Source of the DNA: Wyeomyia smithii
Lineage: Eukaryota; Arthropoda; Insecta; Diptera; Culicidae
Length of the DNA: 64,000 nt
Assembly (NCBI RefSeq): GCF_029784165.1
Contig: NC_073696.1
Coordinates: 172,722,912-172,786,911 of the forward strand
Direction: 5' to 3'
Each line of letters starts with the position of its first letter. The first letter of the stretch is position 1. Under the pieces are notes generated by a model that made no database searches, was not told the DNA's origin, and saw nothing but the letters and a program-made list of their open reading frames with translations. Both the position numbers and the translations under genes were made by a program. Shown in pieces: positions 49,642 to 60,280 of this stretch.

Positions 49642-50141
49642 CAATTTCATGTCGTCTGCATAGATGAGTACTTTGGCGCATTTCAATACAAGATTGACAT
49701 CGTCGACAAACATAATAAATAATAAAGGACACAAGTGGGAACCCTGTGGAACACCAGAAGTGACTTTAATTGCTGTCGAAGTTTTACCTTTAAAACGAAC
49801 AAACTGCGTTCTATTCGTCAGGTACGATTCGATCCATGTCAGCAGTGTCGCTCTTAATCCCATACGTTTAAGCTTAAAAAGCAACAGCCGAATGTCAACT
49901 CTATCGAACGCCTTACTAAAGTCAGTGTATAAAGTTTCAATGAAGTTATTCCTGTCCATCGCCCCTAAAGAAAAGTTCACAAATTCTAATAGGTTTGTAG
50001 AGGTAGATCTACCTTTGAAAAACCCGTGTTGGTTATTGGAAATACTATTTTTGACTTGTCTGAACATTTTTTGATTTACGATTGCCTCAAACATCTTGGG
50101 GATCGACGAGATGATTGCAATTCCCCGATAGTTCTTGATAT

Positions 50142-50214
50142 CTGAACGAGCACTGAAACTCAGTTATATATCCTTACAAAATTTCGAAATTTCATTACAC
50201 TTTCTAGTGCGTAC
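50142..50214. repeat. 330-bp repeat, right part of split copy
   Basis: Continuation of 47817-48088 after the retrotransposon. TGAACGAGCACTGAAACTCA matches TGAACAAGCATTGAAACTTA in the intact copy at about 47132. Confidence 0.85.
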
Positions 50215-50704
50215 CCACTTTTTGGTTGGTTTGCCCTAAAACAAGTGAAATAGAGTAAACGTCCCATTTTGTCGGTAGACTTATTCTCGAGTAAATGTCG
50301 TTTTAGATGAAAAAAAAAAACAAGAGCTCAACATTTGTTTTCAGTACAATGTGCACTTTCAATGAATAAGATAAGTTTTGCAAGCATTTGAAATGAAATA
50401 TTACTGCCGTGATAAATTTAATATTGGTAGGCAAAATGTTGACGTTTATAGGCCCCTGGTCGGAATCGAAATCGGGCAATTGTGCCTACGAGAATGTACT
50501 AAATATGGGGAAAATAGGCGGGTCTTTTTACCGGGTTCACGTTGAAATGTTTGTCAAGTAGTGAAAATCAACAGCAAATCTTTTCATATCAGCGTGTAAT
50601 TTTTTTACCGTGTATAGTGAGTAACATTGACAAACCAAACCGGTGCAATGTTTTTTTTTCTTTTGGCATCAAGTTTTTAAAACCTTTTTTAAAAAATAAC
50701 CATT
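50215..50704. other. Upstream region of the SNAPC5-like gene
   Basis: No exon or transposon end is clear. It should contain the promoter of the gene that starts at 50705. I see no obvious TATA element. Confidence 0.4.
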
Positions 50705-51094
50705 ATGGTCGATAATAATACAGAGAAGCCACCTTGTGTCTCTCGAAACGAAGTCAGTTTACTTATTAAAGAGCAACGTCAACTTAAATCAACCGAAATC
50801 AAACTAAAATCTATGATCGAAAAAATCAATAATCAATTGAATCAGCTTTTGGTGAAAAAGGGTATATAAAAGTAATATTTTTACTAATTCAATTATTTTT
50901 AGGTCGAGGAACTGCAGTTGAAATCCAGAGATTTAGATCAGAAATATCCTATAAGTAATAATGTAATGGCAAACACTACAACTGCAGAGACGGATATAAA
51001 CAAGCAAAGTTTAAATCTAAATGTACAGCACGCAACTTTATTAAAATCTCTAGAGGAAAGTGAAGAAGAGGATGATCATTCTTTAATCAATTGA
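50705..51094 (+). CDS. SNAPC5-like snRNA-activating complex subunit, two exons
   Basis: Exons 50705-50851 and 50903-51094 join in frame to give about 112 residues, with a 51-nt intron (TTG|GTGAAA donor, TTTTTAG acceptor). The first 75 residues form a heptad-like coiled coil (EVSLLIKEQRQLKSTEIKLK, INNQLNQLL-VEELQLKSRDL). The string LNxLxVEELxLxS across the junction matches human SNAPC5 (SNAP19) as I remember it, and the protein ends in a short acidic tail (EESEEEDDH). SNAPC5 is a small subunit of the complex that binds the proximal sequence element of snRNA genes. The donor is weak (GTGAAA). A stronger-looking GT two codons later would give the wrong frame. Start is the first ATG. Confidence 0.7.
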
Positions 51095-51160
51095 AATAAG
51101 TAAATATATTTGCTGGAAACATATATTTTCATATTTTCAAAAAGTTCACTAACTTATTTA

Positions 51161-51615
51161 CTACATCTCTTTCTTTACTGTCTCGTTATCTAGTTGCTCG
51201 TTCTCTGGAGGCTTATTCGCTTCAAATTCCTGATCTATTCGTTCTTTCGCGCGAAACACCTTAGACTGCAGATAGAAAGAGCCGCCTTTCGATTTATCAT
51301 TAACGTGAAACAAATGTTCAAAATTTTTTTGTATCTTTTGTCTATCAAGTTTAGAAACGTTTAATATCTGTTGTGCCTCTTCCAACGACATCCCTGCAAA
51401 AGTTTAAAAAATAAATGTATCAATATAATCATTTTTGAATTCAACAAATTACCGGTCCTTAAATTGGCAGCTATTTGGTTTTGACCTTTCTGACCACCAC
51501 CAGCTCGCTTAGCAGCTTCTTGTGAAGCATTTATCTCTTGCTTCAATGCTCGAGCGAAAGCACGTCCTACTATTTGCGTACCTAATACGATTATCTGTGC
51601 TATGTACTTTGCCAT
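51161..51615 (-). CDS. Pam16: Mitochondrial import motor subunit PAM16/TIM16 (Magmas, fly black pearl)
   Basis: Minus-strand exons 51615-51453 and 51393-51161, joined with GT-AG and an in-frame glycine codon, give 131 residues. The N-terminus MAKYIAQIIVLGTQIVGRAF is diagnostic, followed by a glycine-rich linker and a J-like domain starting MSLEEAQQILNVSKL. The HPD of true J proteins is replaced by NDKSKGG, as expected for PAM16, followed by SFYLQSKVFRAKERID. PAM16 pairs with PAM14 and restrains its stimulation of mitochondrial Hsp70 at the inner-membrane TIM23 channel. Length fits the family. Its stop codon lies 66 bp from that of the convergent SNAPC5-like gene, so the 3' ends probably overlap. 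Confidence 0.95.
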
Positions 51616-51862
51616 TAGTTTGCAGTGTGTATAATTGATCACAAACAGTCAAAAATAAAGATCACATTATTTTTGTATGTCTACTATCAGTACTGAAAGA
51701 AAGATCCAATAGTCCGGATTACACAACCAATAAACAATGTACTACATGCTGCTTTGTGACAGCTGAGCTGACATACAAGTATAAATGACAGTTCTAAAAG
51801 GTATGCTATTCACGTCGATGCATTAGTATTAGTGAGCGTTATGAACTTTTTCAGATTTTGTA

Positions 51863-52763
51863 CACTCAAAATAATTTTCACGTTATGATTACCGGAAAAG
51901 TTATGTGAATATTTTTCACTGTCATTTTCACGTAGATTTTACGTGATTGTCATTTGAGTTCATCATGATCTAGTGAGATGAATTATCCTGTGAATATTAT
52001 TCAGTAGACATATGCGTTTCATGTGATTTTCACGTAGAATTTAACTACCGGTAAAGTGAAACCCGCATAATCAATAACCATAAACGGATGATAATCCATA
52101 TGGTTTAACGATACCCCATACAGTCGGGACTATAACCCGAACTAGTTGTTAGGCACGTTTTATGGTTATTGATTATGCGGGAAAGCATTTGATTAACGGA
52201 TAGCTACTACGTTTTATAAAACGTATAAATTTCGATTGTGGTTTCCCAAATTCTTAAGAGAGAAATTAGATTTCAGAATTTTTGAAATATGTTGCCAGAT
52301 AAATCGCACGGGGATGCAAAATTTCCAATTCTAAAATGGGTTGAACGACATAAAAACTGGCAAATATTAAGACATTCACCGTCGATAATTACTGTTAGCT
52401 GCTACTGTTTATGTTCAGGTAACTCTTTGAACTGAATCTGTGCAAAATCTGTAAGCTAAAGGTTCCATGTCGAATTATGGTTTTTCTAAATCTCACTCAT
52501 TGGGAAGCCATCGGTGAAATCAATTTTATGTTCAGAGACCGAATTACACAACAGCTTCGCCATTTTGATTCTTGTATATTTTCGCACGGAGAGTTCATTC
52601 TGTTTGACGTTGCCAAGTTCACGTAGATACTACGTAATAAAACATAGTATGCATGTAATTTTCACGTAGATGTTATGTTTGTCACATAAATCATGAAAAC
52701 TGACAGAAAATGAATAAGTACAGGAAATTTCACGTAACAATAACGTGAAAAATATTTTCAGTG
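51863..52763. mobile_element. 901-bp TA-flanked MITE with CACT(C/G)AAAAT ends
   Basis: The ends CACTCAAAATAATTTTCACG and the complement of CACTGAAAATATTTTTCACG are followed by TTAT. TA lies at 51861-51862 and 52764-52765. TTTCACGTAGAT-type motifs recur near both ends (51929, 51981, 52618, 52662). It has no transposase. A smaller palindromic insert lies at 52058-52183. The element is 248 bp upstream of the PAM16 start. Confidence 0.8.
52058..52183. mobile_element. About 125-bp inner inverted-repeat insert
   Basis: CCCGCATAATCAATAACCAT followed by AAA is mirrored by TTTTATGGTTATTGATTATG followed by CGGG. Arms are about 24 bp with a loop of about 75 bp. It sits inside the 901-bp MITE. Confidence 0.75.
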
Positions 52764-52999
52764 TATGAAATTTGAAATGATGCATTTTAAACTAAACTTA
52801 TAAAACATACTTTCCTGAAAAGTTATAGAAATGATGTAGAAACATGTATTATTTGTGAGAAATACATAAACACGCTGGGGTTTAGGTAAAATATGCTGTT
52901 TTTTATCATTTTGCCGGTAACCTTTTTGCACTTTTCGTTTTTTTCTTGTACTCTTATAGCGCTTCTAAATAGAGTCGCTAATGTTTCATACAGTAACAA

Positions 53000-53837
53000 G
53001 GGACGATCCTTCAATGATGTCACGCAAAATTTGGAAAAAAATAACTCCCCCCCTCCCACTTGTCACAAGCTGTCACAACTTCCTTGACCCCCCCCCCCGC
53101 TTAATTACGTCACGTTTTTATACCCCCCTCCCCCTTCTTTGGTAATAATTGATTGAAAATCGAGAAATTTGTTAGGAATGCATTTTTTCTTAATAAGAAC
53201 GGTTTTACTGAAAGAAAAACTGAAACTAAAAGAAAAAGAAGATCATAGAAGATAACTAGAAAAGGCGTTTAGTTCTTAGTCCAAGGATGCCAAGTCGCAT
53301 ATCAACGACATAGAAAGCCGAGATAGTAACTGCAGCATCATTGCTGATTTTTGAAAGACCATCAATATTTAGTTCCTTTTCTTCAATCATTTCGCAATCC
53401 AAATCTTCTACATATGTTACAATAGCCAAGCGTTCTTATTTACGTTTTGTCACAATTTTTGTATTGATTGGATTGAGAAACACTTAAAATTTATTAAATT
53501 GCGCTGTCATTCATAAACGAACATGCACGGTAAAACAGAATTAACGAACCTTATGCTTGTTTAACGACAAAAAAAAAGTCATTTATTTTATCTTAAGCAA
53601 ATCTTAAGCAAAAAAGGGATCGTAGAACTATAAATGAATGATGCAAATATCATAAATAGTTCTGAGTTAAACTCTGTGGTCAGGTATGTGACTTTTTTGT
53701 TTTTTTTTTTAATTTTTTTAGTTGAAATGTGATGTCAGACTCAAGCTAACCCCCCTCCCCCATATATCACAAAATGTCACAATAATCGAAACCACCTCCC
53801 CCCCCTAATCACGTGACATCATTAATGGATGGTCCCC
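53000..53837. mobile_element. 838-bp C-rich MITE with GGGAC(G/C)ATCC ends
   Basis: Ends GGGACGATCCTTCAATGATG and the complement of GGGACCATCCATTAATGATG, each followed by TCACG. Two cytosine runs lie inside each end (53046-53053 and 53089-53098; 53748-53760 and 53798-53806). The interior carries a 58-codon open minus-strand stretch (53263-53436). Confidence 0.75.
53263..53436 (-). pseudogene. Unrecognised coding remnant inside the MITE
   Basis: The minus-strand frame ERLAIVTYVEDLDCEMIEEK, then LNIDGLSKISNDAAVTISAF and VVDMRLGILGLRTKRLF, ends at TAG. Composition is protein-like (acidic, hydrophobic alternation) and a stop precedes it. It may be the last piece of the transposase of this family or a captured exon. 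I do not recognise it. Confidence 0.35.
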
Positions 53838-54271
53838 AAGAGTCATGAGCTATGACATTTACTAAGATTATGCTCCAACTATTAGAAATATAGCATTTTT
53901 ATATATTTTTTTTCGACATATTGTCGCAACTTTTCACACTAAATCTAAATTAATATCAATTTCTAGTGTGTTTCAACTGGAGATCCACTTTCCAACAAAA
54001 AAAAATCAAATATAAAACAACATAAAACAAGAATTTTCCAAAAATGTTCCGAATTCCATATACAAAACGCGAAATTTTTCATAACGAGATTTGTTTGTGT
54101 GCGTGGATAGACAAAAATGTAGCATACCTTGTAGAACTGTCATTGTACTTGGAGCTGACATGACGGAGCCAGAAATACCAGATGTTTTTGAAAAATGTCT
54201 GCAACTTCTCGAAAAACCGGAAAAATCTGCTTGAAATCTAAAAAGCACTATCCGTGTTTCGAAAAAAATGG
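53838..54271. other. No supported feature
   Basis: AT-rich DNA between a MITE and a SINE. No exon or RNA gene is seen. Confidence 0.5.
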
Positions 54272-54660
54272 GGAGCTGCGTAGCCGCAAGGTTACAGAGT
54301 CCGCTTTGTCAAGCGGATGGTCGTGGGTTCGAATCTTAGTAGAACCAGGCCATCCGATGTCAAAGAGGACTTAAGCATGGGTTTATTCTCAGGCTCCCCA
54401 CCAGTTACCCTTCCTTTACGCTGAAATCTACAAATACCTTTGCGTGACTTCCTCTTAACAAAAAATAAGTCTCTCTTATCAATAAAACTGGCCAGAAGGA
54501 CGCACGACGAAACTTCTCCAGGGAATTATAATTGGTGATATTTGGCAAGAGGAACGAGTATCGGTATAGTAGAACAGTAAGCGTGTAAGGAAGAGTAGCA
54601 CATTACACACAAGCACTGATGAACAATAATAATAAGCATGACACTTCTCAATAGAGGTAT
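54272..54660 (+). repeat. SINE family 1, uninterrupted copy
   Basis: Head GGGGAGCTGCGTAGCCGCAA, B box GGTTCGAATC (54326-54335), body with GGGTTTATTCTCAGGCTCCC, then ATAAAACTGGCCAGAAGG and a 3' part ending in ATAATAATAAGC. This uninterrupted copy confirms the length of the split copy at 45671. The boundaries at the 3' end are approximate. Confidence 0.85.
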
Positions 54661-55112
54661 TGCTATTAACAGAAGTGCGGGATGCAGCAGAGACCCGGGC
54701 ATATCTCACAATAGATCTACGATTCTGGTCGCAGTGAGGAAGCCCATACAGCAAAAAAAAAAAACCCGAAATGGCTCGTTAAAACCGACCGAAGGCTGAA
54801 AAAAATACCGGCAAATCGAAAACCACCGACCAAAAAAACGCGGGTCATAATCACATGTTTTCTAATGTCTTCCATATGTCTTCGATTTGAAAGCATGTCT
54901 TCCAATTTGGCATCGCTGGTTCGGGCATAGTTTACGGTTCCACACAGAAAATGATTCACACGCTCATACCAAATGCTCTTTACAAATGAATACCACTAAA
55001 CTGGATCTCTACATTAAACGAACCCAATCATTTTATCATGTCGACCCATATTGAAATCCACGGTATTTTGACGATTTTTGGCATTTGACGTATTTTGGTA
55101 TTGAAATCTATA
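54661..55112. other. No supported feature
   Basis: Mixed DNA with an A run (54755-54766). No exon or repeat end can be supported. Confidence 0.45.
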
Positions 55113-55365
55113 GTTTAAGACAGACATGTCCAATCTTTTTGACACGCGAGCCAAATTTCACAATGCACAACATTTTGAAAACTTTTAAATTTCAGCTAAT
55201 GTTTAGATTATGTACAAATATATGTTAAAATATCATGCTGGTTAGCTTTGATCTTGATTTAAAAGCAGTCCATTTTAGATTGAAAAGCCAAGGGTGATAC
55301 CAGTTGAAGCTTACCATGATATAAGTAAACTTACAAGCCAACAACAAATAACAAATATGGAAAAC

Positions 55366-56802
55366 GGTCTCCTACGAAAGGCGGAAAATCAAGAGGCGGA
55401 ATCACGAAAGGCAGAATCACGAAAAGCAGAATTACGAAAGCAGAATATTTCATAAGGCAGAATCACAAAGAGCACGAATGGCAGAATCACAAAATGGCAG
55501 ATTCGATTTTTAATATGTACTTTACTAACATTGTGTCATCTAGTTTCCCTTTAATAACACACACTCGCGGCGTTTGACCGACTCTATTGTCCAAGTTTAT
55601 GTTGTCCTTACTCGCTATCGCTCGTTCGGACTTAACTAAGAGAAAGAAAACCTGCTTGAATAACCCTAGAAATCCAGTAGATCAGTCGTTTGTATGCGAG
55701 AGGCCGCCGCTTCCGACCGGCTCGGACTACGGAAACCACGGCGGCTTTGTGCCGTCTTGGTTCCTTGACCTCGTTATGTGTCTTCGACGCATGAATTGTT
55801 TTATGTTGATTATACCCAACATGCCGTTGAGACTAGTGTAAGTCTGGGAGGGAGAAACGAATACTACACTCAAGACAGAAAACACGCACATGCGTCGTTT
55901 TCTGATAGCGTGTAACTATCTTCTTGCTGTAACGCATGCATGACTCAAACGAAGTTTTTAGTAACATCAGGAATACTGAATGTGTAAATTTCACAGACTA
56001 ATTTTTCGAGTCTGTGTTTTTTCAGTTTGCCGTTGTATAAGTTTTTTCTGAGTTTTGAGTTCGACCGTGATGAAGAGTGTTCGAAATTGTAACCAAAGCC
56101 CTAAATCACGAGAAGCGCAAGTTTAATAATCGAAGTACGCTAGCATGATTACTACTTAAAGCTTATAAAATTTATTATTTTACGTAAAAACTAACCAAAA
56201 TATTTTGTAAAACGACAATGAATACAAAAACTGTTTGCGATGAATATTTTTTCGAGCAACGCGATACCTTTCAGTTATAACAATACTCATCGCAAAAAAA
56301 TGCTTTTTTTCTCCTTGGTTCAAATTGACAGTCAATGACAGCTCGTTCTGGTTCATTTTGACACTCACACACATCCGTTTCTCCCTCCCAGGTATAAGTT
56401 ATACCTAACATCGAAAAATTACTCCGCGACGCCGTGAAAATCTTGAGGACCTAAGCCAAACCAGTTTGCGCGTTTCGGATCTAATAAATAGGCTTGCCTT
56501 GCACCTCCCGCCAAAACTGATCATCGTTTGCAACCAGTTATTAAATTTGGTTACCAAATAATAATAAATAATAAATGTAGAGTAGCAGCTTTAGTACTGT
56601 GACCAGGATTCGAACCAATTTGCCATCACGCACTTGGCTATCGTGAGTCATGTTTTGCTTCACGTGATTCTGCCTTTCGTGCTTTTCGAAATTCTGCCTT
56701 TCAGATTTCCACCTTTTGAAATATTCTGCCTTGTGTGTACGGTCATAGAATTCTGCCTTTCGTGCTTCTGCCTTTTGTGATTCTGCCTTTTGTGGCGAAC
56801 CC
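55366..56802. mobile_element. Second motif-array element, AAGGC(A)GAA variant, 1.44 kb
   Basis: The left end GGTCTCCTACGAAAGGCGG and right end (complement GGGTTCGCCACAAAAGGCAG) resemble those of 33867-36496. The left array has about 8-9 motifs, two GGCGGAA then AGGCAGAA or AAGCAGAA; the right array has about 7 in opposite orientation. It shares the internal block CCTTACTCGCTATCGCTCGT plus TCGGACT (55608-55635) and a GC-rich CGCTTCCGAC segment with the first element. The flanking 8 bp (GGAAAACG and GTAAAACA) match at six positions. Confidence 0.75.
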
Positions 56803-57076
56803 GTAAAACAGGATTTAAATTAATTGTTGTAAGATTTTAAAATTACATGAGCTTGCACACTCAATCAGATAATAAAAGTTCGGTAATTATTATTACAATT
56901 TCGATCGGTAAGTTTGAGAAAATACAGGGAAGTTTGTAAAATTGATATAACTTTACATATTTTCTGTATTCAACAAATAATTTTACTGAATACTGCTATA
57001 TTTTCTACTGAACTGTTCGGTAAATTAAACTTTTACCGAATATTGGTAAAAAACTACCGGATCAACTATAGACTAG

Positions 57077-58575
57077 GCTGTCCCAAAAAAAATCGATGTT
57101 GAAAAAGTCAAGGTGCTCAGCCCCAAATTGAAAGATAATGTTATTTATAGCATTTTTGTAGAATATTTTGACTTTCTAAAAGGTCGTTTTCAGGTTGCCC
57201 AAACGTGATTTATGAAAAAATGACTTTTTCAAGCTACAAAACCACTCTTTTGCACTTTTTTCAAGTCTGTTCGATTCCTGTATTTTTCCATATATTTTTT
57301 TATTTTGGTGGCGTTGTTTTTGAATATTTTGCATGGTTTGGTTCAGCATCGCATTAAATTATTTGACTCACAGAGCCCACTGAACATCACAAAAAAGTGA
57401 ATTTTCCTTATAATTTTCAGATAAAACCCTTCAAAATACATATAAAAAATTTGTTTGATCAAGAACTAAAATTTTTAATGCAAAGCGGAATTCAAGACGA
57501 AAATTTACATCAAAAAAGATCCTTGATATCTTATCGGGGGGCTGAGATATCGGCGTTTTTACATGTGATGGAAAACTATGCATTTTGTCAAAAATGCCAC
57601 TAAAGCTCAATATCTCCATTGCACAGTGTTTTATCAGTGTATAATTTCCTAAATAGTGATTCAAATGTTGATTATAGCCATGAGGTATGTTCGGAGAAGT
57701 TTCAGGATATTCAAAAATGCATCTTTTAATGCAGAAAGAAGGGTGATCAATCCACCAATAAGTGAGATAAAAAATTTACTTTTTAATCAGAATGAGATAG
57801 ACGCAAGGTGTCTTCGACAAAGTTTTAGGTGATCTTAAAACAAGAAACTTTACCGAAGACATCATGTTTCTATCTCTTACATATTACGAGCAACATTGAG
57901 TTTTCTATTAGAAGGCACGAAAAATCATAATTTTCGTTCTAACTTTTTCCACAGATTTTTCCAAATTTTGAAACCTTCTACTAAGTTATCAGCCATCCAA
58001 AAATGCATTTGTTTTCTGAACATTGTTATTTTTTATCTCCCAAAATAAAACAGTTATTTAACATATTTGTTAAAATGCATAGTTTTCCATCACATAGAAA
58101 AATGCCAATATCTCAGCTCTTCGATAAGATATCAAGTATCTTTTTTCATGTAAATTTTCGTCGTAAATCCCGCTTTGCAATGAAAATTTCAGTTCTTGCT
58201 CAAAGTTTTTCTTATTTGTGTTTTGAAAAATTTTATCTAGAAATTATTAGAAAAATTAATTTTTTTGTGATGTTTAATGGGCTCTGGGAGGCAAAAAACT
58301 AAATACAATGCTGAACCAAACCAGGCAAAATTTTCAAAAACAATCCCAAAATAAAAAAATGTACGAAAAAATGTAGAAATCGAACAGAATTGACAAAAGC
58401 GCAAAAAAGTGGGTTTGTAGCTTAAAAAAGTCATTTTTTCATAAATCACGTTTGGGCAACCTGAAAACGACCTTTTAGAAAGTCAAAATGTTCTACAAAA
58501 ATGCTATAAATAACATTATCTTTCTATTTAGGGCTGAGCACCTAGACTTTTTCAACATCGATTTTTTTACCTTCT
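57077..58575. mobile_element. 1.5 kb element with about 510-bp inverted arms
   Basis: The left arm (57077-57590) begins GGCTGTCCCAAAAAAAATCG and the right arm (58072-58575) is its inverted copy, missing the last few terminal bases. Landmarks: AAGTCAAGGTGCTCAGCC, CAGGTTGCCCAAACGTGATT, CATGTGATGGAAAACTATGC. The 480-bp centre is AT-rich and non-coding. A single arm occurs at 43770-44276. Confidence 0.85.
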
Positions 58576-58992
58576 TACGTACGAATGTGTTAGTGCCATT
58601 AGTTGTGGAAAATATTTACAAATAGCTGTTTTGTTTGCAATGCTATGTTTTAGCAGCTGGACAAATATTCAGTTGAACACTCATTATGTGTTTTAAACTT
58701 GTTTCTAAATAAATGTTTTTATTCATGATCAGAAATCGGAAAAAGCTGCTGAACGTAATCGACCACAATTGGTAAAAAGTGATAAAAGTCGAAGCAACGA
58801 GATGCGATGATTTACAGTTTGGAGGAAACAAAAGCAACTTTACACTGGTGTACACGTTTACTAGTGTACGTGGGTGAAAAGTCATTTATCTCTATAGCGC
58901 TGTAAAATTTTCTCTATTCGTTGTTCTCCTTCTGGTTGTCAAGTCACATTCTCGGTTCGTTTGAACATTGAAGTCCTGCGTAAGAAAAAAAA

Positions 58993-59051
58993 ATGGAGGA
59001 CGTTTTCCAACAACTTCAGCAAGAAGATGATCGCATAGAACAAATTTTTCG
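58993..59051 (+). CDS. Possible first coding exon of an unknown gene
   Basis: ATG followed by 19 open codons (MEDVFQQLQQEDDRIEQIF), then a near-ideal splice donor (GTAAGTAT). The upstream 100 bp are less AT-rich and resemble a short 5' leader. The residue pattern suggests an amphipathic helix, but the gene cannot be identified from this length and no second exon was found downstream. It lies inside the hAT-type insertion, so it may be a captured host exon or the transposon's own first exon. Confidence 0.3.
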
Positions 59052-60280
59052 TAAGTATATGATGATAAAATTTGTGAATATTTTAGGCATCAAACCATCA
59101 CAATTTTTGCTTCTACTTCCGAGCATCTGTTGCATGCTACGTAAATAGTTTACACCGCCATGTTAATGGACACATCCGGAAGATCCTCGGCTTTGGAACT
59201 ATGAGCACAACTGGCATGAAGTTCATGCACAGTCCATAACAGTAAACAACGTTTGATTTTCACTCATGCAAATTCGGTGCGGCGAACGACGATTTTTGAT
59301 TTTTTTTTTTAGTTTTCAATAGATAAAATTTTTAATAACATTCGAATAAAAATATCAATTTAAATTTACGTAATATTTCTGGTTTTCTTAAATAATTAAA
59401 AGTGAACAAAAAACAAACATCACAGATCTTTCGGTACTGTCTTACACAACTTACAGATTTGATCGGTGGTTTTGGAAACTTATTGCATTCGCCGTTTTCA
59501 CAAATTAGGTCGGTAATAATGAAGTAAGCAACAACAATTTTATTACTGCTCGGTCGGTAGTGGTTTATATTACCGAACGTTTTACCGAGCGCTCAGCTGT
59601 TGAAAAGTCGGTGAAAAAAAACGAATTCGGTGATTAAATGTAAGTGTGTGGAGAATCAATGAGAAACTTGAAACTATTGGCTTTTTCTCCAGAACACGTA
59701 TTGCACGATTGATGACAAAATCTGATACCGAAATCCGCAAACTTGATTCTTAATTCTCGTCTAATGAAGATGAACGACAACTATTTTTTACAGCCTCCAT
59801 TCTTTTGAAGTCGTTCTTCATTTTTGAAATGTCGATACGGATTGAACGTTTCAACACACTAAAAACAGGATGTCATTACTCGTTAAATAAGTTTAAATTA
59901 TACAAAGATGTTTTGTATCATAACAAATTCCAATCCGAATACATCAACACGTGGGCCAAACGTGTTTCAAAACTTAACGCGGGCCGCGAGAAAAGAAGCC
60001 GAGGGCCGGATGTGGCCTGCGGGCCATACGTTGGACAGCCCTGGTTTAAGAGATTAATTTCGGTATGCATGACATAGCAAACTGAAGTATAAACCATTTG
60101 ATGTTGTGCCGTGAAATGAACCGCAAGTGTATTCCACGTCGATATGACATGTTTCATTTAATAGCACAGATGTAAGTGGAATCCACTTCCCAACAACGTG
60201 TCGATTTTTTATAGTGCAAGCGAAGTTAAAAAATTAAAAGACTGGCAAAAAAGGCATGGCAAAATACTGAATTAAACCTC

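Larger units (their letters stand above)
48089..50141 (-). pseudogene. 5'-truncated non-LTR retrotransposon, RT domain
   Basis: The minus-strand frame enters at NYRGIAIISSIPKMFE and runs through NNQHGFFKGRSTSTNLLEF, DFSKAFDRVDIRLLLFKL, SGVPQGSHLCPLLFIMFVDD and the catalytic IYADDMKLY. It is then cut by a MITE (48888-49599) and resumes at LLDLNIKKCNIISYSKK. It continues through the thumb region (FRDLGVILDSKLTFVEHY, SVLEYCSIDWSPY) to a stop at 48171. The 3' end is a short UTR and a TAAA-repeat tail (48089-48120). Duplication TGAAC(A/G)A at 48082-48088 and 50142-50148. Endonuclease and ORF1 are lost. The clade is jockey/CR1-like. Confidence 0.85.
55121..60043. mobile_element. 4.9 kb hAT-type insertion containing two other elements
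   Basis: Left end CAGACATGTCCAATC and right end as complement CAGGGCTGTCCAACG, with a perfect 8-bp duplication GTTTAAGA outside (55113-55120 and 60044-60051). A GCGAGCCA/GCGGGCCA block follows both ends. I recall CAGGGCTGTCCAA as a hAT terminus. Inside are the second motif-array element (55366-56802), a long inverted-repeat element (about 57077-58575) and a 59-bp exon-like segment (58993-59051). No transposase frame was recognised. Confidence 0.7.

Noticed and set aside
54272..54350. Functional tRNA gene
   Set aside because: A and B box-like segments are present, but the cloverleaf is not maintained and the sequence continues into a SINE body shared with other copies.
43622..58302. Recurring frames with MHSFPSHVKT at 43770, 57431 and 58077
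   Set aside because: They fall within the arms of an inverted-repeat element and appear on either strand as the DNA is inverted; no selection for protein is visible.
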